A stretch of 35,119 nt of DNA from Pseudobdellovibrionaceae bacterium (GTDB lineage Bacteria > Bdellovibrionota > Bdellovibrionia > Bdellovibrionales > Bdellovibrionaceae). Within the stretch, counting starts at the first letter, position 1; each line of letters opens with the position of its first letter. Positions 11,901 to 19,164 of the stretch are shown here, piece after piece. The DNA lies in assembly GCA_014378775.1 (NCBI GenBank), contig JACMMZ010000100.1, forward strand, positions 1 to 35,119. Direction: 5' to 3'. Below the pieces are notes generated by a model that had not been told where the DNA came from, searched no databases, and saw nothing but the letters and a program-made list of their open reading frames with translations. The position numbers were made by a program, and so were the translations under genes.

Positions 11901-12482
11901 TTGCTGGCGACCTTGCTCCCAGTCTTTGCCGGCGGCTTTTTTAAACTCATCCTTAAACTTTGCTAGAATGCCACGAGAATCTAAGTCACGCTCAAATTGT
12001 GCGATATAGGATTGTTTGCCAAAATATCCGCAGGTTTCATCAAAGACCTTCACAAACACAGACAGCAATGCATCGACTTGATCTTTTCTAATAACATCTG
12101 CTTTCTGATCGATATTAAAAAGAATACTTTGCGAAGATATTGATGCGGCCTTTTCAATTTTTGCTTGCAACAATCTGTCTTCTTTACATTTAGCGATAAA
12201 CATTTCTTTAACTGAAACTCCATCAACAGTTTTGTTTTCTAAAAGCAAAGAAAGCATTTTTAGTAAGTGGGATTTACCAGAACCAAAGAAGCCAGATAGC
12301 CAAGCACCGTTTGCACCTTGATAATTGTTATAGGCCTCTAAAAATGAATCCAAACGCTTAGCAACTTCGTTTGTTAATACATATTCTTCAATTTCGATTT
12401 TTAAACTTGAGGCATCGTCAGCCTTAATAACACCTTCAATTGCTCGATCAACCGGTTTTAAAAATATATCTTTTAATAACAT
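8991..12482 (-). CDS. brxC: BREX system P-loop protein BrxC
   Basis: N-terminal LKDIFLKPVDRAIEGVIKADD and Walker A GAWLSGFFGSGKSHLLKMLSLLLEN; 1163 aa; located between brxB and pglX. Confidence 0.95.
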   Translation of the reverse strand: MLLKDIFLKPVDRAIEGVIKADDASSLKIEIEEYVLTNEVAKRLDSFLEAYNNYQGANGAWLSGFFGSGKSHLLKMLSLLLENKTVDGVSVKEMFIAKCKEDRLLQAKIEKAASISSQSILFNIDQKADVIRKDQVDALLSVFVKVFDETCGYFGKQSYIAQFERDLDSRGILAKFKDEFKKAAGKDWEQGRQQAILEKKHIDAAFNAVSDSNSDGILEKYRTEYRLSIEDFADQVNAYINKKGKDFRLNFFVDEVGQYIADNVKLMTNLQTIAESLNTKCKGRSWLIVTAQEDMNSILGDMTKKQGNDFTKIQARFENRLKLTSTDVSEVIQVRLLSKTEASKAELAKLYDRQHNNFKTLFDFADGAKVYKNFKDKEHFIASYPFIPYQFDLFQTSIQQLSEHNAFEGKHTAVGERSMLGVFQQVAKQISTKEVGRLATFDLMFEGLRTALKAQIQGSINIAERNLDNKFAIQVLKALFVVKYVKDFKCTVRNLTVLMYDSFDKEIPALKKELEDALSLLEQQTYIQRNGEIYEFLTNDEKDIEEEIKNTEIDNQLLLEDLSKAIFDSILGFRKIRFDQNGIDDKEFARKLDDKFMGREKELVIHIISPFHEHSGNEKVILNQAFAKSELLVILPPDDRLIKDLMMHQKTNCYIRQSSNASQQDAVARILREKGDQNHRRQADIEDRLKKLLSEAKIAAGADVLDISQKDPKGRISEGFVELVKKTYPNLQLLRGTNYTEQQVAAFLNPSSQISFTNDLIESEQEVLSAIQRSALKGIRMTLKSLISDFNIKPNGWPQAATQCTLAKLCTRGKIELRLDGNLLEGQDLERAILNSQMHAQVIIESQAEFTPSQVRGLKDFYKDFFDEQPKSQEAKLLAKEAIEKFKELGERLRKLSYQKDQFSFLVTLDPALELVDSLSKKHYGYFLTNLKEVEDQLLDYKEKTIAPIETFMGGAQKDIYKDVKEFLLKEADNFSFIDSTEVSQVTVILADTGCFLGNKIKTAKDLKESIASKLKSVKDKEISEVKQRLEILKIKIKESEGYSLLTSFEKEDIEQIFNKAATGLAQRHSIEIIRHSASNFESSEYNNILTRLMSKKAPQTNTDASMSDKPVEDKKIKLVQLRNIQVGFKKPVLSSDTEVDQYIELLKLELKKELELGNQIQI

Positions 12483-12494
12483 GTGTGCCTCTTT

Positions 12495-13097
12495 CTAAAC
12501 TTCACAATGAAAAACGTTAGTTGCTCTGTAATATTTATCGTCATGTAGCTTGCCAAACAAATCTAGACTTGACCCCATGGTTACAGAGTATGAATAGTCG
12601 CCAGGAAAGAACATGACAGTTGGATTATCTTTAGCGACCTTTTGCAGATTATTCAGAACATTATGGGATCTAATATATGGGTATACTTCGCCAACTCCTG
12701 AAATGAATAATATATCGTGCTCGTTTTTCTTGATCAAATCTGCAATATATGGAACAAGTTCATTTTCAGGATCTAGAGTGTTTTGCAATAGTTCTAATAA
12801 TTCATCTTTTGTGAACTCTTTTTCACGGCCAATAATTTCATCAAAGATACCACGCAACTTTAAAAGCTCGATGGAGATTAAATATAAATCTATATTCAGC
12901 ACTTGTACGCCTTGGGTTCCGAGCTTTGTTACCAGCTGTTTCTGCACACGCTTCATCTCAACTGCATCTTTAGGGCTAAATGGACAAATGAAAAAAGGGA
13001 TATCATTGCCTGGCCCTTCTTTTTTTAAAAAACGCTTACTTGAGAATAATTTTAATAGATGGTTAAATTTTTCTTCTATGGTTGATGTTTCGATCAT
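12495..13097 (-). CDS. brxB: BREX protein BrxB (DUF1788)
   Basis: ~200 aa, BrxB-like C-terminus (GVGEVYPYIRSHNVLNNLQ...PTVMFFPGDYS), operon position. Confidence 0.93.
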   Translation of the reverse strand: MIETSTIEEKFNHLLKLFSSKRFLKKEGPGNDIPFFICPFSPKDAVEMKRVQKQLVTKLGTQGVQVLNIDLYLISIELLKLRGIFDEIIGREKEFTKDELLELLQNTLDPENELVPYIADLIKKNEHDILFISGVGEVYPYIRSHNVLNNLQKVAKDNPTVMFFPGDYSYSVTMGSSLDLFGKLHDDKYYRATNVFHCEV

Positions 13098-13101
13098 TTT
13101 T

Positions 13102-13746
13102 CTATTCCGTAATTTTTCTTATTTGTTCATCGGTCAAAGGGAAAACAGTTAGCGCTCGTTGAGAATTTTTGCCTAAGGTCTTTGCCAAAGTTTTAGAAAT
13201 GTAAATGTTGTTAATAATATCGTTTGCCATAATAATTTCAGCTTCTTTAAGCATCCGAAATAAAACTTGTCTGATTTTTTTTAATGTGTTCATTGTTAAC
13301 TTATCGAGTTCAGGATGCCAATCGGCTTTTTGGTTGAAGAACATGTCAAAATCTTTGTGCGTAACTAACGGCTGAAAATGTAAGTGCTTTTCTCTAATAA
13401 CTTCGACGGCAAATTCACGAATGAATCGGTGCTTTCTGCATGCGCTAATCCACAATAATTGTCTTCGGTCTGTTGTTGAACCCTTTACTAAAAGTTCAAT
13501 TTCTAAATCGTTTAATTGTCGAAGTCTTAAAACTATTTCTCTTAGATAGCGGTCTAACGAAGCTCGCGTTTTCGCTTGTATTTTATTGTTATGAGATACT
13601 AAAGTTTTAACTTCATCCCAGTTTTTTGAATGTAGGTATGCTTCGGCTACAGCAGTAGATTCAATTAAAAACAATCCCCCCGCTATAAAAGACATGCTGT
13701 ATTCTGAATCTGACATTAAACTCTGCTTTCTGATTTCAAGATCCAT
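13102..13746 (-). CDS. brxA: BREX protein BrxA (DUF1819)
   Basis: ~214 aa, YSMSFIAGGLFLIESTAVAEAYL N-terminus and BrxA-like body; operon position. Start overlaps the upstream HTH stop (TAATG). Confidence 0.92.
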   Translation of the reverse strand: MDLEIRKQSLMSDSEYSMSFIAGGLFLIESTAVAEAYLHSKNWDEVKTLVSHNNKIQAKTRASLDRYLREIVLRLRQLNDLEIELLVKGSTTDRRQLLWISACRKHRFIREFAVEVIREKHLHFQPLVTHKDFDMFFNQKADWHPELDKLTMNTLKKIRQVLFRMLKEAEIIMANDIINNIYISKTLAKTLGKNSQRALTVFPLTDEQIRKITE

Positions 13747-13958
13747 TACTGATTCTCCAAACTAGGCTCGGAAGATATTTCAGCTCCGCCTGCCATCACC
13801 CAACTATCAACTTCAGAAGGTTTAAATTTCCATAATTTACCGATACGATGTGCTGGAATTTTTTTACGTTCAAGCCAGCGGTAGATTGTTTCTTTCGAAA
13901 CACCTAAATGTATTGCAATCTCTTCAACAGAGAACCAGCGCTCAGATGACTTCACCAT
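13746..13958 (-). CDS. Excisionase/MerR-type helix-turn-helix protein (HTH_17-like), first gene of the BREX operon
   Basis: WFSVEEIAIHLGVSKETIYRWLERKKIPAHRIGKLWKFKPSEVDSWV is a textbook HTH_17/excisionase-family motif; TAATG overlap with brxA. Confidence 0.9.
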   Translation of the reverse strand: MVKSSERWFSVEEIAIHLGVSKETIYRWLERKKIPAHRIGKLWKFKPSEVDSWVMAGGAEISSEPSLENQ

Positions 13959-13991
13959 TACCTCATATTTTTATAACAATTTCTGTTTAGA

Positions 13992-14020
13992 ATTAGACCA
14001 CCAGATACTGTCAGTGACAA
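13992..14020 (-). promoter_or_regulatory. Predicted sigma70-like promoter of the BREX operon, with a dyad over the -35
   Basis: Minus strand reads TTGTCA-17 nt-TCTAAT (14015-14020 and 13992-13997). Dyad TGTCA-N-TGACA at 14009-14019. Confidence 0.6.
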
Positions 14021-14126
14021 GCAAATACAAAAAGACGAATTGCCGTAAGTTTCTGAAATCTTAGGCAAATTATGAATTCCTTCAGGCATAAGTTAGCTGG
14101 ACCTAAATTAACAATATTGGAGGAAA

Positions 14127-14342
14127 ATGGAAAACGAAAAAAACAAGTTACTCGATACTAAATGGACGGCATGTGAAAGATGGCACTTCACCGGCCATAC
14201 TTTACTTGCTACCGGAACATTATGCATAAGCATTGCTCACTTGCTACAGTTAGCAAGCAGCGGAAAAATCTCAGATTTTTCAGGATACCAGCCAAGCAGT
14301 GGCCGCCAAGGACCCCAGATGACAACCAACCAACACGATTGA
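14127..14342 (+). CDS. small hypothetical protein
   Basis: 71-aa ORF preceded by a good RBS (attGGAGGaaaATG). Confidence 0.45.
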   Translation: MENEKNKLLDTKWTACERWHFTGHTLLATGTLCISIAHLLQLASSGKISDFSGYQPSSGRQGPQMTTNQHD

Positions 14343-14376
14343 TTGTCACCAATGGATTATTTTCGGCGAGGCTGAC

Positions 14377-14700
14377 ATGAGTGAATTTGAAATTGTAAAC
14401 AGATATGAAAGGTTTACTAGTGTAATTGAAGACAAGTTTTCTGGTAGCGAAATTCCTTTAGACGTTCAGATGTTTTATTTAATCGCTTCGCTTATTTCAT
14501 TACAAAGCTTTAAGCGTTTTCATCAAAGATACGGCGCAATTCCGATTGATCCGGAATTTGCGGAAGCTGGAAAAGTAGAGTGGCTGAATCTCGGTCCGCT
14601 CACTAACTTTGAACGTGAATCCTGTACTTTATGGAACCGATACGTAAAAGAAATTAACGACAATTACAAACCAAAACATTTAGCCCCTCCCGGGTATTAA
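14377..14700 (+). CDS. hypothetical protein
   Basis: 107-aa ORF, codirectional with the DUF3768 gene just downstream. Confidence 0.6.
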   Translation: MSEFEIVNRYERFTSVIEDKFSGSEIPLDVQMFYLIASLISLQSFKRFHQRYGAIPIDPEFAEAGKVEWLNLGPLTNFERESCTLWNRYVKEINDNYKPKHLAPPGY

Positions 14701-14726
14701 GAACAACAAAAATATAAAGGAGTCCT

Positions 14727-15065
14727 ATGCTCGACACTGCAAAAGCGACTGTGGCAGCTATTGCTGCAAAAAATGATGAGTTAAGAAAATGTTTACCAAA
14801 CCCATTGCCCTTCCCACATCAAGCTTTACTTACGGATGAAATCGAAGCATTGCCGGAAGATAAAATCCGCTTGGTTCTCTTTATGGTTCGTGAATTTTAT
14901 GACTTCACGGAATCAAATGATCCGCATTCAGAACACGACTTCGGAGAAATTGATTTTGAAGGTCAGAAAATTTTTTGGAAGTTTGATTATTATAATGAAG
15001 ACATGGAACACTTCGAAGAAAATGGCCGGCGGGTTCTTTTAGTAATGTACGCGCATGAATACTGA
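14727..15065 (+). CDS. DUF3768-family protein
   Basis: RBS AAAGGAG. Motif NDPHSEHDFGEIDFEGQKIFWKFDYYNEDME...RRVLLVMYAHEY matches the DUF3768 pattern. Confidence 0.8.
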   Translation: MLDTAKATVAAIAAKNDELRKCLPNPLPFPHQALLTDEIEALPEDKIRLVLFMVREFYDFTESNDPHSEHDFGEIDFEGQKIFWKFDYYNEDMEHFEENGRRVLLVMYAHEY

Positions 15066-15191
15066 CGAAAAAAACGTTCGTTTAATACCGCCTAAATCAG
15101 CTCAGTAAAAGTCTGCCAATCACCCCTTATTTTTAAACACATTCTGTCGATAAATAGTCCACAAATACCTTAAATCACAAAAGGAGCGATT

Positions 15192-15793
15192 ATGGTCATA
15201 GGATACGTGCGCGTAAGTGGCGACAAACAGGACTCAGATAACCAGCGATTTCAACTCTTAAAATATGCAAATAAAAAAGGGTTAAAGATTGCTAGGTGGG
15301 TTGATGAAACAATTTCGTCGCGGAAGGGTTTAGAACATCGACAACTGGGTCAGCTACTTCAGGAGTTAAAGCCAGCTGATATTTTGATTGTATCTGAAAT
15401 TACAAGGCTTGGCCGAAGTTTATTTGAGATTATGGAAATCTTAAATGGGATTATGAAAAAAGGCGTAGTCCTTCATTCGTTAAAAGAAGGCTACACCCTG
15501 AGTGACGATATCAATTCAAAAATTCTGGCTTTTGCATTCTGTTAGCCGCAGAAATCGAGAGAAATTTAATTTCTTTAAGGACTCGCGAGGCGCTCGAGCG
15601 CAAGCGCAGCGAAGGCATGATCTTGGGCCGCCCCGTGGGCAGCTTGAATAAAAATACAAAACTGACAGGACAAGTGAACTCAATCCGGGAGCTGATGCAA
15701 AAACAAATACCGGTTGCAACAGCCGCCCGACTACTGGGTGTTCACAGAACAACACTCGGATCATTCATAAAAACAAGAAAATTAAAACCGTAA
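15192..15793 (+). pseudogene. Mpi/Pin-type serine recombinase (DNA invertase) disrupted by a one-base frameshift near 15540
   Basis: The first frame gives MVIGYVRVSGDKQDSDNQRF...RLGRSLFEIMEIL...INSKILAFAFC*. The -1 frame continues LAAEIERNLISLRTREALERKRSEGMILGRPVGSLNKNTKLTG...AARLLGVHRTTLGSFIKTRKLKP* to 15793. Confidence 0.88.
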
Positions 15794-15838
15794 GCGCTGC
15801 TTACATAACAGCCCATCGGGCAGAACAAAGGAACGTAA

Positions 15839-16114
15839 ATGGAACCAGACAAAAACAAAATCAATCAAGGCACAAAAATTAATGGCAACGAAAAAATGTC
15901 GGCATCAAAATTAACAAAAGATGATGCTTGGAAAACTGAAGCAAAAAGCTTCGCAATGAGTGCCGGATTAACCATTATTCAGGGCGCATTATTTGCCCTT
16001 GGCGGTATCGCCGCCCGGTCAGCAGTTGATAGAGTTAAGACTGGCAGAATAACAAAAGTTGACCCGTTTTCTGACAACTTATTAACAACAAAACGACCGT
16101 CGGCTAACGCTTAA
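15839..16114 (+). CDS. small hypothetical protein with one predicted hydrophobic segment
   Basis: RBS-like AAAGGAACGTAAATG; hydrophobic stretch LTIIQGALFALGGIAARSA. Confidence 0.55.
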   Translation: MEPDKNKINQGTKINGNEKMSASKLTKDDAWKTEAKSFAMSAGLTIIQGALFALGGIAARSAVDRVKTGRITKVDPFSDNLLTTKRPSANA

Positions 16115-16164
16115 TCAAAACGCGTCATGGACGACGCGATTTTAAACCCGAAAGGAACTATTTT

Positions 16165-16434
16165 ATGCTTAATTTAAAAATCGATATTATACTGAGTATC
16201 CCTAAAGACAAACTGGTTGAAATTATTCGTGCGGTTGAAAATAGCGACCTAGAAGTCATTTACGCCAACTCAAACCAGCAGATAAAAAATGAAATTGAAT
16301 CTGTGCTATCCGCCAGAGCGGTTGAACTCTTACGGGAGCTCTCGGCTCCTTTGACAAACGCTGAACCTAGGCTCATCGAGCATAGTGCGAAAAATCTTAT
16401 GTTTGTCGTCTCTAAGCTTTATCAACCGAATTAA
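16165..16434 (+). CDS. small hypothetical protein
   Basis: RBS-like GAAAGGAACTATTTTATG; 89-aa ORF. Confidence 0.55.
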   Translation: MLNLKIDIILSIPKDKLVEIIRAVENSDLEVIYANSNQQIKNEIESVLSARAVELLRELSAPLTNAEPRLIEHSAKNLMFVVSKLYQPN

Positions 16435-16451
16435 ATCGGTTGATAAAGCTT
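16414..16451. repeat. Perfect 16-bp inverted repeat with a 6-nt loop, overlapping the stop codon of the 16165-16434 ORF
   Basis: AAGCTTTATCAACCGA-ATTAAA-TCGGTTGATAAAGCTT read directly. Confidence 0.95.
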
Positions 16452-16535
16452 GGCGGTCGTAAATATAAAAATTATTTTTTTAATTATTGGTCCAGCGGCA
16501 TATCTAGAATTTAAAATATTTAGTATAATAGAATT

Positions 16536-16808
16536 ATGAAAAAACAAAAATATTACACTAAAGACGATGCTATAAAATACTTGGTTCTGGGTGGCACCAT
16601 TGTAAGCGCATCTGGCACGTATAATTCTGACGACATGCTGTATAGTTGCAAATATGTCGAAATTCAAAACGTGGAACCCGCTCTTTCAGAGCTTTTGTAC
16701 CGAGATCATGAAACAGCGAACAAATATTTAATCGAAGAAATCGGCACTAAGATTCTTAAAATCAAAAGTGCCATCGACACGATTGAATTCGTTGTGAATG
16801 TTAATTAG
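16536..16808 (+). CDS. small hypothetical protein
   Basis: 90-aa ORF; upstream TAGTATAATAG looks like a -10 element. Confidence 0.5.
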   Translation: MKKQKYYTKDDAIKYLVLGGTIVSASGTYNSDDMLYSCKYVEIQNVEPALSELLYRDHETANKYLIEEIGTKILKIKSAIDTIEFVVNVN

Positions 16809-16836
16809 TAGCAATGGCGATTCTCCTTAAAAACTT

Positions 16837-17520
16837 TTAGTAACCTTTTTTAAAGCAATACATGTCTATCAACTTCATGTCAGGATACATTTTCAAGCCA
16901 GGGTGTGACTTTCTGATAAGTTCCAATGTGTTTTTTTGCTTACTGAACAAAGTGGCGACGCCGTTTAAACTTCTTTCATTGAAAACTTGCGATATTCCAT
17001 GTTTCTTTAGCGTCTTTTTTGCATAGGTATCGTAAGCAACTATGCACCCTAACGTACCCAAAAGTATTTTTGACGAAAGTGTATCGCTCGGATTAACCAG
17101 AAGCTTTTTGCCGTTTGTTTTAATTATTGATTTCAATTTTCTTTTATACTCTTTCTTAATTTCTTCCGATAAATTAACTATATCTTGCGCCTTCGATCCT
17201 AAATCCCAAATGCTCAATCCCGACAACCCAAACTTTTTATCAGATTTTTTAATTAATTCCACTATTCCTAAATTTACTTTATAGTCCAACTCCAACATAA
17301 ATGAAGAGCCACGATACATGCCCCAACTCGCCAGATACATTGAAAGATGTAACGCCAGTAAGTCGTAATTCTTAGCATTTTTAGGATCATTGAATGCTAA
17401 GTAACAGTGTTCCCACGACTTATACCTGTGAAACTCTGAACCGTTTTTGACAGATTGCTGGTGAAAATCTTTAATGCCGGCTTTAAAGCTCTTTATATCT
17501 ATTGGAATAGTCGTTTTCAT
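16837..17520 (-). CDS. conserved-looking protein of unknown function, third gene of the PLD operon
   Basis: 227-aa ORF 21 nt downstream of the preceding stop. Strong motif LALHLSMYLASWGMYRGSSFML. Confidence 0.8.
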   Translation of the reverse strand: MKTTIPIDIKSFKAGIKDFHQQSVKNGSEFHRYKSWEHCYLAFNDPKNAKNYDLLALHLSMYLASWGMYRGSSFMLELDYKVNLGIVELIKKSDKKFGLSGLSIWDLGSKAQDIVNLSEEIKKEYKRKLKSIIKTNGKKLLVNPSDTLSSKILLGTLGCIVAYDTYAKKTLKKHGISQVFNERSLNGVATLFSKQKNTLELIRKSHPGLKMYPDMKLIDMYCFKKGY

Positions 17521-17541
17521 TAAAATTGACCTTTGGCTTTT

Positions 17542-19164
17542 TTAAATATTTATTACGTTTTTTAATTTAATCAAATCATCACTTTTGCTAATCACGTCCA
17601 CATCGCAAAGAAGATCAATAAATGCATCAAGCCGGTCAGCCATCCAAGGAACTTCCCTTGTACCAATATCAGTTGTACCTTTCGTTGGTACAATTCCTTT
17701 GTCGTCTAAAATAAATCTTATTTTTTGTGATTCCCCATCAAACCTCGATAGAGCAATGCGTATATGTTGTGAAAATATTAACTCTTGAAAAAGTTCATTT
17801 AAGAGTTGTTTTAAATCTAATGTAGATCTTTTATCGATCCAGCCTATAAACCAAGAAATGCTGACTCGATCTGAATCCCCGTATTTTAGAAACGGGACTT
17901 TAATTTCGTCAATCCCCCAAGACTTAACTCGAAGATACCATCCAATTAAAAGGCTTATCGCTCGCGCAGAATTATTCGCATCTTCAGACTCATCAACCTC
18001 TAAATACTCAAAAAACTTATGTTGAAAATGCACAGTATTATTCCAAAGTTTGCTTGTTTCACTTAAATCAATAGTCTTATTTTTAGTAAGCTTGCCACAT
18101 TCAATATTTAATAATTCTGCAAAACTTTGAGTCGAAATGTTACATTTGGTAAGTTCATCAATAGCACGTAATGAAACTTCCTCTATTGAATGGCAACCCT
18201 CAATGAGAGATTGCTCAAAGAATACCAGTAGTTTTTCTAAAAAATACCTTTGATATTGTCGTGCCATAAAAACAGCCCAAATTTTACGATGCTTTTCAAG
18301 TTCGTCGGATAAATTTAATTTTTTACCGTTTGTCATTAGACCGGTATACCAAATCATCCTTAGATCCCAGCCGTCTATCGGACCAACTTGTTCAATTGTA
18401 CTAATTATGAGTTTTGCTGTAAGTCTTCTTTTAAAACCAGAGTCATTTGCTTCAGTTGGTAAAAGTTTTTTTAAAAATGATTTCTTAGTTGCAAGATCAA
18501 AACTTAGGAAAGAGCTCGCACAAAGCCCATGATTACCCAAGTCAGCAGCCTCGTCTTCGTTAATTTTATGATCCTTACTAATTTTTAATTTTTTATAAAA
18601 TCGACTTTCAATTAAGTGTTTCTCTAATGCTGTCATTAATTTTTTGGTGTCGTCATCTTCACTTGTTAATGGTATCCCCGTTGAAGAGCCATCGATTGCA
18701 GCTGCTGGAAACTTCTGAAGCAGTTCCATGTACTTCAATGCAGGGCCATAAAGCGGGGCAGCATAAATACTTGTGGCCTCTGTTCTTTTAACTTTTTCGA
18801 AACTAACTGGACATGGAAATTTGACTTTTTGGCCATTGCCAATTCTATTTTTAGGTTTACCAAATAAAGCGTGAGTATCGGATCCATCTGTCATATGTGA
18901 CGAAAAAATTATTTCAATATATTGTCTAAATAAATTAAAATTTGATATATTAAATTCTGCATTTTTCCAAAGTTGAGTGAACTTCCACGGTATCCAGGCC
19001 CCTACACAAAAAGAACCTGCATCTCGAGTTTGGTTATTAAGACCTGGTAGTAGCTCGTCGCTTAGAATGCCAAGATTCACAAGTCTCAATCCTAGGAAAT
19101 CTACACCACCACCTTTGTCGGAAAAATCTGTCGTAAGAAATGGTTTTTCTGGAAATGTATTCAT
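17542..19164 (-). CDS. ~540-aa protein of unknown function, second gene of the PLD operon
   Basis: The ORF extends to 19230, but the internal ATG at 19164 forms an ATGA overlap with the upstream PLD gene stop. N-terminus DFLGLRLVNLGILSDELLPGLNNQTRDAGSFCVGAWIPWKF vaguely recalls DUF6361-like proteins (from memory only). Confidence 0.8.
   Translation of the reverse strand: MNTFPEKPFLTTDFSDKGGGVDFLGLRLVNLGILSDELLPGLNNQTRDAGSFCVGAWIPWKFTQLWKNAEFNISNFNLFRQYIEIIFSSHMTDGSDTHALFGKPKNRIGNGQKVKFPCPVSFEKVKRTEATSIYAAPLYGPALKYMELLQKFPAAAIDGSSTGIPLTSEDDDTKKLMTALEKHLIESRFYKKLKISKDHKINEDEAADLGNHGLCASSFLSFDLATKKSFLKKLLPTEANDSGFKRRLTAKLIISTIEQVGPIDGWDLRMIWYTGLMTNGKKLNLSDELEKHRKIWAVFMARQYQRYFLEKLLVFFEQSLIEGCHSIEEVSLRAIDELTKCNISTQSFAELLNIECGKLTKNKTIDLSETSKLWNNTVHFQHKFFEYLEVDESEDANNSARAISLLIGWYLRVKSWGIDEIKVPFLKYGDSDRVSISWFIGWIDKRSTLDLKQLLNELFQELIFSQHIRIALSRFDGESQKIRFILDDKGIVPTKGTTDIGTREVPWMADRLDAFIDLLCDVDVISKSDDLIKLKNVINI

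Noticed and set aside
12613-13152. 179-aa plus-strand ORF
   Set aside because: Fully antisense to brxB and the end of brxA; low-complexity Ser/Phe-rich translation typical of reverse-frame artefacts.
15516-15764. 82-aa minus-strand ORF
   Set aside because: Antisense to the second half of the invertase pseudogene.
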